In this document: positions 16,080 through 24,819 of the stretch, piece after piece
Numbering within the stretch: the stretch's first letter is position 1
How the letters are laid out: every line of letters begins with the position of its first letter
Source of the DNA: Sutcliffiella horikoshii
Lineage (GTDB): Bacteria > Bacillota > Bacilli > Bacillales > Bacillaceae_I
Direction: 5' to 3'
Assembly: GCF_021991925.1 (NCBI RefSeq)
Contig: NZ_RXZI01000003.1
Span: 434,001-498,000 of the forward strand
DNA: 64,000 bases
Notes under the pieces: generated by a model
What the model was told of the DNA's origin: nothing
Databases searched by the model: none
The model's input: only the letters and a program-made list of their open reading frames with translations
Made by a program: the position numbers and the translations under genes

Positions 16080-16649
16080 ATGACAAGAATATCTTGGGAT
16101 CAGTACTTTATGGCGCAAAGCCATTTGTTAGCACTAAGAAGTACCTGTACAAGGCTTGCTGTCGGAGCAACCATTGTACGAGATAAACGAATCATAGCTG
16201 GAGGGTATAACGGCTCAATTGCAGGTGGAGTACATTGCATTGATGAAGGTTGTTATGTCATTGATAATCATTGTGTGCGGACCATCCATGCCGAAATGAA
16301 CGCCTTGCTTCAATGCTCCAAATTTGGGGTACCGACGACTGGCGCTGAAATTTATGTCACCCACTTTCCATGCCTTCATTGCTGTAAAGCCATAATCCAA
16401 GCGGGAATTAAAACGGTTTACTATGCAATGGAATATAAGAACCATCCATATGCCATGGAAATGTTCGAACAGGCTGATGTCCGTGTGGAACACGTGGAAC
16501 TGGATGAAATGGCTGTTAGCTTGAACGATCCTGAAAAAATAGGATTCATTAACAGCTTGATTGAACGATTGGAGGAATCCGGTGCAAGTGATGAAGAAAT
16601 AAAGCGCTGGTATGAACAATCCACCGAGCTTTTTAGTAAGCAAGGATAA
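16080..16649 (+). CDS. comEB: ComEB, dCMP deaminase family protein
   Basis: A 189-residue cytidine/deoxycytidylate deaminase with the zinc motifs HAEMNALLQ and PCLHCCKAI, so it should convert dCMP to dUMP. In B. subtilis it sits between comEA and comEC. Its coding sequence is dispensable for transformation, although a pole-localising role has been reported. GGGGGCATG upstream provides the ribosome site. Confidence 0.95.
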   Translation: MTRISWDQYFMAQSHLLALRSTCTRLAVGATIVRDKRIIAGGYNGSIAGGVHCIDEGCYVIDNHCVRTIHAEMNALLQCSKFGVPTTGAEIYVTHFPCLHCCKAIIQAGIKTVYYAMEYKNHPYAMEMFEQADVRVEHVELDEMAVSLNDPEKIGFINSLIERLEESGASDEEIKRWYEQSTELFSKQG

Positions 16650-16659
16650 TCATCATTTA

Positions 16660-18969
16660 ATGAAAAATAGGACAGGCTTCTTTGCTTATTTGGCCATCGC
16701 AAGCTGTTTGGGAATTGCTGTCTCCAGGTCAGGTCTTCACTGGGGACCGCTTTCCCTTCTAGTTGTCTTTTATGTATGGATTTACCTTCATGATAAAAAA
16801 CCTCACAGACTACTCCTTCTCAGTCTCCTCTTCAGTACTGCATTTTATGGCTATATGAACATGATTGAATCCCAGAATGTATCCGTTCATATGGGAAGTG
16901 ACACTCGAATTTCTGGAATCATCACGACATCCATTCATATTGATGGAAATAAGGCCAGTTTTGAAATGAAAAGTGATCAAAAAGAAACGATGTTAGTGGA
17001 ATATTTTCTCCAGGAGCAACAAGAGATCTCCCTCCTTGAATCTTTGCAAATAGGTGAGTTATGTAATTGGCAAGGAGTCTTGACATCACCTCAGCCAGCC
17101 ACCAACCCCCATGCGTTTGATTACAAGAACTACCTTTACGAACAAAAAAAACATTGGATATTTTCATTGGACAGGTTGCCGGAATCTTGTGCCCCAGGCG
17201 AAAGTATTTCAATTCTTAAAGAGCTCCAAAAGTATCGTGATAAGGGAATTAAAACGATTGATGAAAATATGGATCCAGTTGTGGCAAGCTTTATGGTTTC
17301 CTTGATTTTCGGGGACAGGAGATATCTTGATCGTATGGTATTGGAGGCATACCAACAATTAGGACTCATTCATCTATTGGCGATTTCTGGACTGCATGTA
17401 GGAATCATTACATCAGCTGCTTTCTATACTGGTATTCGTTTGGGGCTAACCCGGCAATCGGTCAACATCCTCTTAATCCTCCTATTACCTTTCTATGTCA
17501 TTTTGGCAGGCGGTGCACCGTCTGTCATGAGAGCTGCAACAATGACAGCCGTAGCCCTTGTTCTGTTGCTTTTTAAAAAGAAAATCTTCTCTATCGATAC
17601 AATCGGCCTTGCCTGCATCTTTGTTTTGTTATTGAATCCCTATTACTTGTATCATATCGGATTTCAGTTATCCTTTTCGGTCAGTATGGCCCTAATATTG
17701 ACCTCAAGGAAAATCAGCTCTCTCAATAATGGACTTCTTCAAATTTTCTATGTCTCCATTATTGCACAAGTCGCTTCACTGCCACTGCTGCTCTTTCACT
17801 TTTACCAGTTTTCCATCTGGAGCCCGTTTTTAAATATAATCTTTGTCCCTTTTTTCTCCTTGTTTGTCCTTCCTAGTGCATTCATTCTCTTTTTTACGAT
17901 GCTCTTCTATCCTTCACTGCTCCCCTTACTTGTCCCTTTATTCGCTTTTCCACTTAAGCTTATGAATTCACTTGCGGTGTGGTTTGCGAGTATCCCATTC
18001 GGTACATTGGTGTTTGGAAAACCTTTTATCGGGATGATGGGACTGCTCGTGTCTTTCACAGCTTTATTTTTTTATCTGTGGGAAAAAGGAAGGTTGCCGG
18101 TTGCATCGGCAATGCTAGTGGGCTGTTTGTGTTTCCAATGGTGCATTCCATATATAAACCCTTATGGAAAAGTGGTGGTAGTGGATATTGGTCAGGGAGA
18201 TGCCATATTTATTCGACTTCCTTTCAATAAAGGGACGTACCTGATTGACACAGGGGGCACATTTCCATTCCCAAAAGAAGAATGGAAAGATAGGAAGAGG
18301 GAGTATAACAGTGGTACGGATGTATTGTTGCCTTTTTTGAAAGCAGAAGGAGTCAGGAAGTTGGACAAGTTATTATTAACTCATGGAGATTATGATCATA
18401 TCGGGAATGTCGCAAGTCTCTGGGGACATGTGAAGGTAAGCGAAGTGGTGGTTCCATTGGGATTTGGCGGAAGTGGACTGGAAGAGGATATATTGCTTGA
18501 GGCTGAGGATCGGGGAGCAAAGATACAAACTGCTGTTCCGAATACAGGGTGGGAGGTGGATAGTGCCAGTTTTTTATATCTACACCCAGCCAAAGCGTAT
18601 GAAAATAAAAATGAAGGATCGATTGCTCTTTACGCCATTTTTGGCGCCAGGAGTTGGCTGTTTACAGGAGATATGGAAAGCGAAGGGGAGAGGGAGGTGT
18701 TACTTCGCTACCCAAATATGAAAGTGGATGTGTTAAAAGCTGGTCATCATGGCAGCAAGACTTCTACCGGTCAAGCATTTGTGGAAAGGCTGAAACCGGA
18801 TATCGCTATTATTTCCGCAGGTAGAAACAATCGTTTTGGTCATCCACATCAGGAAGTGCTCGATAGGCTGGAGCGTTCGGGGGCCATGGTGTATCGTACG
18901 GATAGGCAAGGGGCGATTATCTTTGAATTTACACATCGGGGAGGAACGTTTTCCACGGTACTACCATAG
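16660..18969 (+). CDS. comEC: Competence DNA channel ComEC
   Basis: Forms the inner-membrane channel for single-stranded DNA uptake. The 769-residue protein has N-terminal hydrophobic helices, a DUF4131-type outer domain, and the Competence domain (LLAISGLHVGIITSA, GGAPSVMRAATM) with multiple spans. A C-terminal metallo-beta-lactamase domain (VVDIGQGDAIFI, LTHGDYDHIGN, KAGHHGSKTST) is probably a nuclease. The frame overlaps comEB back to ATG 16612. ATG 16660 gives the usual length and lies just after AAGGA within the end of comEB. A terminator follows. Confidence 0.95.
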   Translation: MKNRTGFFAYLAIASCLGIAVSRSGLHWGPLSLLVVFYVWIYLHDKKPHRLLLLSLLFSTAFYGYMNMIESQNVSVHMGSDTRISGIITTSIHIDGNKASFEMKSDQKETMLVEYFLQEQQEISLLESLQIGELCNWQGVLTSPQPATNPHAFDYKNYLYEQKKHWIFSLDRLPESCAPGESISILKELQKYRDKGIKTIDENMDPVVASFMVSLIFGDRRYLDRMVLEAYQQLGLIHLLAISGLHVGIITSAAFYTGIRLGLTRQSVNILLILLLPFYVILAGGAPSVMRAATMTAVALVLLLFKKKIFSIDTIGLACIFVLLLNPYYLYHIGFQLSFSVSMALILTSRKISSLNNGLLQIFYVSIIAQVASLPLLLFHFYQFSIWSPFLNIIFVPFFSLFVLPSAFILFFTMLFYPSLLPLLVPLFAFPLKLMNSLAVWFASIPFGTLVFGKPFIGMMGLLVSFTALFFYLWEKGRLPVASAMLVGCLCFQWCIPYINPYGKVVVVDIGQGDAIFIRLPFNKGTYLIDTGGTFPFPKEEWKDRKREYNSGTDVLLPFLKAEGVRKLDKLLLTHGDYDHIGNVASLWGHVKVSEVVVPLGFGGSGLEEDILLEAEDRGAKIQTAVPNTGWEVDSASFLYLHPAKAYENKNEGSIALYAIFGARSWLFTGDMESEGEREVLLRYPNMKVDVLKAGHHGSKTSTGQAFVERLKPDIAIISAGRNNRFGHPHQEVLDRLERSGAMVYRTDRQGAIIFEFTHRGGTFSTVLP

Positions 18970-18990
18970 GATACAGTATCAAAAATGAAA

Positions 18991-19023
18991 AAGAGACTGC
19001 ACCATTTAGACGCAGTCTCTTTT
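18991..19023. terminator. Terminator between convergent comEC and yqzM
   Basis: Stem AAGAGACTGC / GCAGTCTCTT with a T run on the plus strand; the A run on the left makes it usable from both sides. Confidence 0.85.
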
Positions 19024-19108
19024 ATAGCGAAGCTTTTCTGAGTTATCCTCATTCTTTTCACAACCGCTTTGGAAAAGAATCACGACGGTATGTATTGTTA
19101 TGCCGCCA

Positions 19109-19243
19109 TTAAGATCCTAGGTAATGAATCAATGTTGCCATTGCAAAGATTGTTGCGAAAAAACCGAAGGATACGATAAAACCGACACCAGAATCTACTG
19201 CATCGTTACGTTTACTTTGGACGCTTTTCTCAAATTCGTTCAT
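19109..19243 (-). CDS. yqzM: Small membrane protein YqzM
   Basis: A 44-residue protein, MNEFEKSVQSKRNDA, then VDSGVGF and one hydrophobic helix. It matches B. subtilis YqzM in length and sequence and lies in the same place between comEC and holA. AGGAGGGAT 5-6 bases before the ATG is a strong ribosome site. Function unknown; conservation in bacilli argues that it is a real gene. Confidence 0.9.
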   Translation of the reverse strand: MNEFEKSVQSKRNDAVDSGVGFIVSFGFFATIFAMATLIHYLGS

Positions 19244-19439
19244 AAGTATCCCTCCTATCACACATTAGTATAAGCTATACGGCAAAAAAAATCCACCAGA
19301 CATTTTTGCTTTTCCACCTTTGACAAGAGTTGTCACAAATAGTTCGGAAATTCAGGGAGAACATAGTATTACACCCAAACGGGGCAATCGTTAACGGGCG
19401 AGTTACCTGGGGCTTGCATCGTTGACGTTTATATAAAAT

Positions 19440-19480
19440 GGAGATTAGTTCTTTGTAGGTGAGAACTAGTCTCCTTTGAC
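19440..19480 (+). terminator. Isolated terminator-like hairpin upstream of holA
   Basis: GGAGATTAGTTCT (19440-19452) pairs with AGAACTAGTCTCC (19462-19474), followed by TTTGACTTT. No coding frame ends here, so it may close a short non-coding transcript or act as a leader attenuator of holA. The 19244-19566 gap otherwise shows nothing recognisable. Confidence 0.5.
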
Positions 19481-19566
19481 TTTGTTTGCTAATATAACTC
19501 CTTGTCAATTCATTCATTTCTCATGTACGATAAGAAGGAGTAGAAACAAATGACGGGAGCATAACC

Positions 19567-20592
19567 ATGGGATTCGAAGCATTAAAGAAAATAAAAGCAA
19601 AACATTTCGCGCCGATTTATTTATTATTGGGCACCGAAGGATTCTTAATGAGGGAAATAAGGAATGCCATCATCGAGCATGCTCTTGATGTGGAGGAACA
19701 TGATTTTAATCTCTCCTTTTATGATATGGAAGAACAATCGGTGGATGTAGCCATCGAGGACTCGGAAACGCTACCGTTCATGGGGGAACGAAGAGTGGTG
19801 GTCATGACCAATCCCTTCTTTCTGACAGCAGAAAAAAACAAAAGCAAGATGGAACACAACACAGACCGATTTATTTCTTACATAAAAGAAGCTGCACCTT
19901 ATACCATTTTGGTAATTCAAGCACCTTACGAGAAGCTGGATGAGCGAAAAAAAATTGTTAAGGAACTGAAGAAGCAAGCGGAAGTCATTGAAGCGCAGCC
20001 GCTCGGGGAAAGGGATTTAAAACTTTGGATGAAAGACAAAGCAATGCAAAATGGAGCGGTTCTTGAAGATGCGGCAGCAGAAGAGTTACTGAAAATTGCG
20101 GGAGTCAATCTTTCCGTCCTAGCCCAGGAAATCAATAAAATGGCTATGTATATCGGCGTTTCCGATCAAGAGATTTCCGTTGATACAGTCAAGCTGTTGG
20201 CAGCCAAATCAATAGAGCATTCCGTTTTTGAATTAATTGAGAAAATGGTTCATAGACGAGTGGACGAAGCATTGGAATTGTTTTACGACTTGGTGAGAAA
20301 CAATGAAGAGCCAATCAAATTGCATGCATTGATAGCTAATCAGTTCCGCTTATTGTATCAGGTAAAAGATTTAAGTGAACAAGGTTATAGTCAGCAGAAG
20401 ATGGCAGGCATCTTGAGGGTTCACCCTTACCGTGTAAAGCTTGCATCCCAGCAGGGCAGGTATTTTGAAAGAGCGGAGTTAATGAAGATGGTCGACAATC
20501 TGGCAGAGGCTGACTATTTGATGAAAAGTGGAAAAATAGATAAACAACTCGCGATGGAAATGCTACTGATCAAGCTCGCGCCAGTTAAGTAA
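19567..20592 (+). CDS. holA: DNA polymerase III delta subunit
   Basis: A 341-residue clamp-loader subunit (YqeN) that opens the sliding clamp during replication. Family blocks are LLLGTEGFLMREIRNAI near the N-terminus, YDMEEQSVDVAIEDSETLPFM-like clamp-binding region, LNLSVLAQEINKMA-type lid, and the helical C-terminus with LHALIANQFRLLYQVK. Position between comEC/yqzM and rpsT matches B. subtilis. GACGGGAGC precedes the ATG; the ribosome site is modest. Confidence 0.95.
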   Translation: MGFEALKKIKAKHFAPIYLLLGTEGFLMREIRNAIIEHALDVEEHDFNLSFYDMEEQSVDVAIEDSETLPFMGERRVVVMTNPFFLTAEKNKSKMEHNTDRFISYIKEAAPYTILVIQAPYEKLDERKKIVKELKKQAEVIEAQPLGERDLKLWMKDKAMQNGAVLEDAAAEELLKIAGVNLSVLAQEINKMAMYIGVSDQEISVDTVKLLAAKSIEHSVFELIEKMVHRRVDEALELFYDLVRNNEEPIKLHALIANQFRLLYQVKDLSEQGYSQQKMAGILRVHPYRVKLASQQGRYFERAELMKMVDNLAEADYLMKSGKIDKQLAMEMLLIKLAPVK

Positions 20593-20619
20593 CGAAAATG
20601 GAAAAAGATATACTGTCAG

Positions 20620-20657
20620 ACCGCCGAACTGATTTATCAGTTTCGGTGGTTTTTTTT
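20620..20657 (+). terminator. Rho-independent terminator of holA
   Basis: Long stem ACCGCCGAA..TGAT / ATCAGTTTCGGTGGT, then eight T. Confidence 0.88.
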
Positions 20658-20765
20658 GATTGTTTGGGGATTTGATGTTTTTGTGGAATAAGAAGGATTG
20701 ATAGACTGCTCGGAATCAGAACGGAACGAATGAAAATTAGAGCATTTTTGAGGTGTTAAAAAGCA

Positions 20766-20975
20766 TTCGGTCAACTTTTTCAGTTGTTCGGACAATTAAA
20801 TACCTTTTTTCGAGGGGGTTCGGACATTTCACCGCTTGGTTCGGACAAGTTTATATGTACGTTTGGACATTTGAAAATTTGGTTCGGACAAAATCATCCA
20901 AACTTCGGACAACTATGCAAAATCTTTGGACAACTTTTTAAAATCTTCGGACAACAATCAAAAAACTTCGGACAT
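20766..20975. repeat. Phased array of ten TTCGGACAA-type units, 21-bp period
   Basis: Ten 9-mers of the form TT(C/T)GG(A/T)CA(A/T) start at 20766, 20787, 20819, 20840, 20862, 20883, 20904, 20925, 20946 and 20967. Intervals are 21, 32, 21, 22, 21, 21, 21, 21 and 21 bp. The spacers are AT-rich and not conserved. The array lies between convergent holA and rpsT. Because 21 is a multiple of three, several frames stay open across it, giving false ORFs with heptad repeats. Function unknown. Confidence 0.9.
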
Positions 20976-21153
20976 TTCGAAAACAGAAAGAAAAAACGCT
21001 TATACTTTGTAAAATCATTTACCAGCACCATGAAAGAAACCTTCCCCAACGGCAGAACTGCAACCAACCTTAAAAGAAAAGAGCCCTCTCTCTCAACCAC
21101 ACAAGCAAAGAAGACCACAGTAATATAATGTATTCGCCGTAAATTTAAAAAAT

Positions 21154-21178
21154 CCTTTGGGGGTCTGACCCCCAAAGG
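21154..21178. repeat. Long palindrome with GGGTCTGACCC core
   Basis: Perfect 12-bp arms around a central T (CCTTTGGGGGTC / GACCCCCAAAGG). Same core as 5022-5037. It lies next to the terminator of rpsT. Confidence 0.6.
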
Positions 21179-21182
21179 ACAA

Positions 21183-21210
21183 AAAATAAAAAAACGACCC
21201 AACCGGATCG
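21183..21210 (-). terminator. Rho-independent terminator of rpsT
   Basis: On the minus strand CGATCC / GGGTCG with a GGTT loop is followed by a T-rich tract, just after the rpsT stop. Confidence 0.75.
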
Positions 21211-21218
21211 CCCTTTTA

Positions 21219-21485
21219 TTATGCAGTAGCTCCGTTTACTTTTTTCGCTAGGCGAGATTTTTGACGGTTTGCTGCATTTTTGTGGATGATACCGTTTTGC
21301 GCAGCTTTGTCTAAACGTTTAGCAGCTTCTAGGTAAGCAGTTTTTGCACCTTCAACATCGTTGTTAGCAACAAAAGCTTCTACTTTCTTCACAGCAGTAC
21401 GCATAGAAGACTTGATAGTAGCGTTATGAGCACGACGTACATCGTTAGTTTTTACACGTTTGATAGCAGATTTAATGTTTGGCAT
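21219..21485 (-). CDS. rpsT: 30S ribosomal protein S20
   Basis: An 88-residue basic protein that binds 16S rRNA early in 30S assembly. [15 protein letters not shown] starts it, with [18 protein letters not shown] and the basic C-terminal [24 protein letters not shown] directly before ATG 21485 fixes the start; the frame continues upstream to 21509 without a ribosome site. Transcribed opposite to its neighbours, as in B. subtilis. Confidence 0.98.
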   Translation of the reverse strand: MPNIKSAIKRVKTNDVRRAHNATIKSSMRTAVKKVEAFVANNDVEGAKTAYLEAAKRLDKAAQNGIIHKNAANRQKSRLAKKVNGATA

Positions 21486-21562
21486 ATCTTTCACCTCCAT
21501 ACAATTCAACGATCGAGATTTATATAAAACTCGACATTTCTATACTTATGAGAACAAGTGAT

Positions 21563-21591
21563 ATTTTATCAAATCCATTATGATTATGCAA
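21563..21591 (-). promoter_or_regulatory. SigA promoter of rpsT
   Basis: On the minus strand TTGCAT, 17 bp, TAAAAT; the -10 ends 77 bp before the rpsT start, leaving a short untranslated leader. Confidence 0.7.
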
Positions 21592-21705
21592 TAGGGAGTC
21601 AAGGGAATTTTCTTGAAAGTGTAAAACACCTACATTCTCATGCATGAAATACGGTTGTGGGGTCAAAATAAAACTAAAATTTGGCAATGCTGGAGGCGGA
21701 AAAGA

Positions 21706-22881
21706 ATGAATCAACCACAACCTTTGGATCTAAGTAAATATGAAGTGAGAACCGACTTGGCGATAGAAGCCAATCAGATGGCTATTGAGAAACAGAACCA
21801 ACAGAATGGGCTGAACCAAAACCAACAAAACCAAAACCAACAGAACAATGAAAATAACCAAACATCAAAATCGGCCATAGAAGGAGTAGTCGTTAAAGAA
21901 AGACAGACGGATGGTATCAATGTAACAACCGTGACCATTTCAGACAAAGGGGCGGAAATGACCGGAAAGAAGCCTGGTAACTACCTCACATTGGAAGCGG
22001 TGGGAATCAGGCAAAAGGATTCCGATCTGCAGAAAAAAGTCGAGACGGTTTTTGCAAAGGAATTTAGCGCCTTCCTTACCTCTCTTAATATATCCAAGGA
22101 TGCCACCTGTCTAGTTGTAGGACTTGGTAATACGAATGTGACACCGGATGCACTTGGTCCATTGGTATGTGAAAACTTGTTGATCACAAGGCACTTGTTC
22201 AAGTTGCAACCTGAATCCGTACAGGATGGATTCAGGCCTGTCAGTGCGATCATCCCGGGGGTGATGGGGATTACAGGAATTGAAACGAGTGACATCATTT
22301 TGGGAGTGGTGGAAAAGACGAAGCCTGATTTTGTGATAGCCATTGATGCCTTGGCTGCGAGGTCCATCGAACGGGTCAATGCGACCATCCAGATTTCTGA
22401 TACAGGGATACATCCTGGTTCAGGTGTAGGGAACAAGCGTAAGGAGCTGAGCATGGATACACTTGGGATTCCTGTTATTGCAATTGGAATTCCGACTGTG
22501 GTTGATGCAGTTTCCATGGCAAGTGACACCATCGATTTCATCCTGAAGCATTTTGGTAAAGAGATGAGGGAGGGGGACAGTCCTTCAAGGTCACTCGCGC
22601 CCGCAGGAATGACATTTGGGGAAAGAAGGAAGCTGACAGAAGAGGATCTTCCTGGGGAAGAGCATCGTAAGAATTTCCTTGGTATCGTTGGAACGTTACC
22701 TGAAGAGGAAAAACGGAAGCTGATTCACGAAGTACTGTCTCCACTTGGTCATAACCTGATGGTTACACCAAAAGAAGTGGATGATTTTATTGAAGACATG
22801 GCAAATGTGGTAGCGGAAGGCTTGAACTCGGCGCTGCATTTCCATGTGAACCAGGATAATGTAGACGCTTATACACACTAG
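21706..22881 (+). CDS. gpr: Germination protease Gpr, with an Asn/Gln-rich insert
   Basis: Degrades the DNA-protecting small acid-soluble proteins when a spore germinates. The A25 family sequence is intact: [44 protein letters not shown] and the C-terminal [12 protein letters not shown]. The N-terminal [11 protein letters not shown] holds the maturation site (cut after RTD in B. subtilis). Residues about 28-54 are a low-complexity Asn/Gln stretch ([16 protein letters not shown]) between the pro-region and the catalytic body, longer than the B. subtilis linker. GGAGG about 10 bases before ATG 21706 sets the start. Confidence 0.95.
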   Translation: MNQPQPLDLSKYEVRTDLAIEANQMAIEKQNQQNGLNQNQQNQNQQNNENNQTSKSAIEGVVVKERQTDGINVTTVTISDKGAEMTGKKPGNYLTLEAVGIRQKDSDLQKKVETVFAKEFSAFLTSLNISKDATCLVVGLGNTNVTPDALGPLVCENLLITRHLFKLQPESVQDGFRPVSAIIPGVMGITGIETSDIILGVVEKTKPDFVIAIDALAARSIERVNATIQISDTGIHPGSGVGNKRKELSMDTLGIPVIAIGIPTVVDAVSMASDTIDFILKHFGKEMREGDSPSRSLAPAGMTFGERRKLTEEDLPGEEHRKNFLGIVGTLPEEEKRKLIHEVLSPLGHNLMVTPKEVDDFIEDMANVVAEGLNSALHFHVNQDNVDAYTH

Positions 22882-22950
22882 GCGTCCGTGTTCTACTTTT
22901 CCCCCTTTTGCATACATATAGTAGCAACAAGTATGTGAAAGGGTGAGAAA

Positions 22951-24144
22951 ATGAAGGGCTACCGCTCCTCACACGTCGTCGTATTAAATGGGACAAGCAT
23001 TAAGAAATCAGTCGTAGCAGTGATCTTAGGTTTTATTCTTGTATTTGCGGTATCCGGTGTTATGACATCTCTCAAGCCAGAATACCGAGTCACCTCGAGC
23101 TCCATCAATGAGTTTTCCAAGAGGTTTTCGGGGGAGTCTCTGTTATATATTTTCGGCTATACCAATGCCTATTTCACACAAGGACTATCAAGTGAAGCGA
23201 AAGCGCCCAATTATGCTTCCGCTTTATTTGAGTTAACGACAAGCATCAACCTTGATGATCCGCGCAGTCTTATCCGAAATGAAATTCCAGGCTTTGCTTA
23301 TTATGACGGAGAAATTCTAGTAGCAGGATCAGGGGTCAATTATACGGATATGCCAGTGGAATCTTCGCCTCCGATGGAAGTGCTTCTACAAGAAAGACAA
23401 GCTTCCATTATCGATTTGGACGAGGAAGAAGAAAAGGAGGAAAGTGCTCCACCGCCTGCCCAGACCACAGGGGACAAGCGTACTGTTCTCATCTATCACT
23501 CGCATTCTCGGGAGTCGTTCCTACCTTATCTTGAAGGTGTGACAAGTCCCAATGCAGCAAGTCATCCAGAAGTGAATGTAACGAGGCTTGGAAAAAAGCT
23601 TCAGGAGGAATTGGTCCAACGAGGTATCGGGACCGATATCGATACAACGGACACTGCCTTGGCTTTGAAGAACAGAGGCTGGGTGTACGGTCAATCTTAT
23701 GATGTGACACGGCCTATCGTGGAAGAAGCGATGGCTGGGAACCAACATCTCAATTACCTGATTGATGTCCATCGGGATTCGGGGAGAAGAAAAAGCACAA
23801 CGATGGACATAAATGGCGTTCCGCATGCGAGGCTTTATTTTGTGATAGGGAAGAAAAATCAACACTATGAGAAGAACCAGTACTTGGCCGAACAGATTCA
23901 TAAAAAATTGGAGCAAAAGTATCCGGGATTAAGCAAAGGTATATTTGTCCCGCCGGCTGTCGAGACTCGTAATGGTATCTATAATCAGGACCTTTCCCCA
24001 AATTCGATGTTAATTGAAGTGGGGGGAGTGGATAATACGTTTGAAGAAATGAACCGTACCTTGGAGATTTTTGCGGATGTGTTCAGTGAAATTTACTGGC
24101 AAGCAGAAAAAGTGGACGGAACACCTGAGGGCGAAGCGCAATAA
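22951..24144 (+). CDS. spoIIP: Stage II sporulation protein P
   Basis: A peptidoglycan amidase/endopeptidase that works with SpoIID and SpoIIM during engulfment of the forespore. The 397-residue protein has an N-terminal membrane anchor (about residues 20-40), a variable acidic/Pro linker near residue 160, and a C-terminal amidase domain. Its probable zinc ligands lie in IYHSHSRESFLPY, DVHRDSGRR and LIEVGGVDNT. AAAGGGTGAG precedes the ATG. gpr-spoIIP order is that of B. subtilis. Confidence 0.96.
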   Translation: MKGYRSSHVVVLNGTSIKKSVVAVILGFILVFAVSGVMTSLKPEYRVTSSSINEFSKRFSGESLLYIFGYTNAYFTQGLSSEAKAPNYASALFELTTSINLDDPRSLIRNEIPGFAYYDGEILVAGSGVNYTDMPVESSPPMEVLLQERQASIIDLDEEEEKEESAPPPAQTTGDKRTVLIYHSHSRESFLPYLEGVTSPNAASHPEVNVTRLGKKLQEELVQRGIGTDIDTTDTALALKNRGWVYGQSYDVTRPIVEEAMAGNQHLNYLIDVHRDSGRRKSTTMDINGVPHARLYFVIGKKNQHYEKNQYLAEQIHKKLEQKYPGLSKGIFVPPAVETRNGIYNQDLSPNSMLIEVGGVDNTFEEMNRTLEIFADVFSEIYWQAEKVDGTPEGEAQ

Positions 24145-24167
24145 AGGAAAAAGGAGCTGAAAGTGCG

Positions 24168-24521
24168 ATGAAAAGATTTATGGTAAAATGTGTATTCATA
24201 TCTCTGGTGATGTTTCTTGGAGTGCTTTTGGGGATGCAACAGGCAAATGAAGGAATGCGGAAAATGAAGGGATATGATGACCCAGCTTTTAGTGGCCAAG
24301 CCTTTCATGTGGCTGAAACAACAGAGGGGATCAATGGCACCATCCTCGGACGCCAGATAAATTCGCAGGATATGAAAGAGAAACAGGAAAAGTTGGAGGG
24401 CATTAAAGCTTATAATGTATTCTCTTCTGCGGGAAAGAAACTGGCAGACGGCATGTCAGGCATGATGAGCGGCATTTTCAATAAAGTGCAGGATACAATA
24501 GAAGAAAAAACGGAAGAATGA
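24168..24521 (+). CDS. yqxA: YqxA family protein (DUF3679)
   Basis: A 117-residue protein with an N-terminal hydrophobic segment (residues about 3-22) and a charged remainder containing GYDDPAF and AGKKLADGMSGMMSGI. It matches YqxA, which follows spoIIP in bacilli. Function unknown; the linkage and a single membrane span suggest a sporulation role. AAAGGAGCTG before the ATG is a good ribosome site. Confidence 0.88.
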   Translation: MKRFMVKCVFISLVMFLGVLLGMQQANEGMRKMKGYDDPAFSGQAFHVAETTEGINGTILGRQINSQDMKEKQEKLEGIKAYNVFSSAGKKLADGMSGMMSGIFNKVQDTIEEKTEE

Positions 24522-24564
24522 CTTCATTAAGAAAGCGGCGGCCAAAAGGGTGGTGTGAAAAAAA

Positions 24565-24702
24565 GATGCCCTGGCTTAAGCTTTCTTTTTTTGGAGAATT
24601 TCAGCGGGGGAGTAGCGACATGGTTGAGGTTCCGCAGGGGACCGAGGGGCTCAAGGTCGTCCCGCAAAAAGCGAAGGCATTTGCATAAATCCATAGCGGT
24701 GT
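24565..24702. repeat. Dispersed structured repeat, copy c (decayed)
   Basis: Contains GCGGGGGAGTAGCGAC, a GAGG/CTCAAGGTCG half and AAAAAGCGAAGGCATTTGC. The GATGCC / GGCATTTGC arms still pair. It fills most of the yqxA-lepA gap. Confidence 0.7.
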
Positions 24703-24819
24703 TGGACAGACTTTTTTGTAAAGAAGACCGATGCTCGGAAATTTCATTGAATCTTCCTGTTCGTATTGTTATAATCAGAAATAGTGTACGTTGCCGAAAG
24801 TGTAGGAGTGAAACAGATA

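Noticed and set aside
20766-20975. CRISPR array
   Set aside because: Repeat cores are 9 bp with 12-bp spacers, far below CRISPR unit sizes, and no cas genes are present.
20753-21128. Open frames of 62 and 114 codons (plus) and 102 codons (minus) across the 21-bp array
   Set aside because: A 21-bp period keeps several frames open at once; three overlapping frames on both strands all show heptad repeats. None has a good ribosome site, so they are a by-product of the array.
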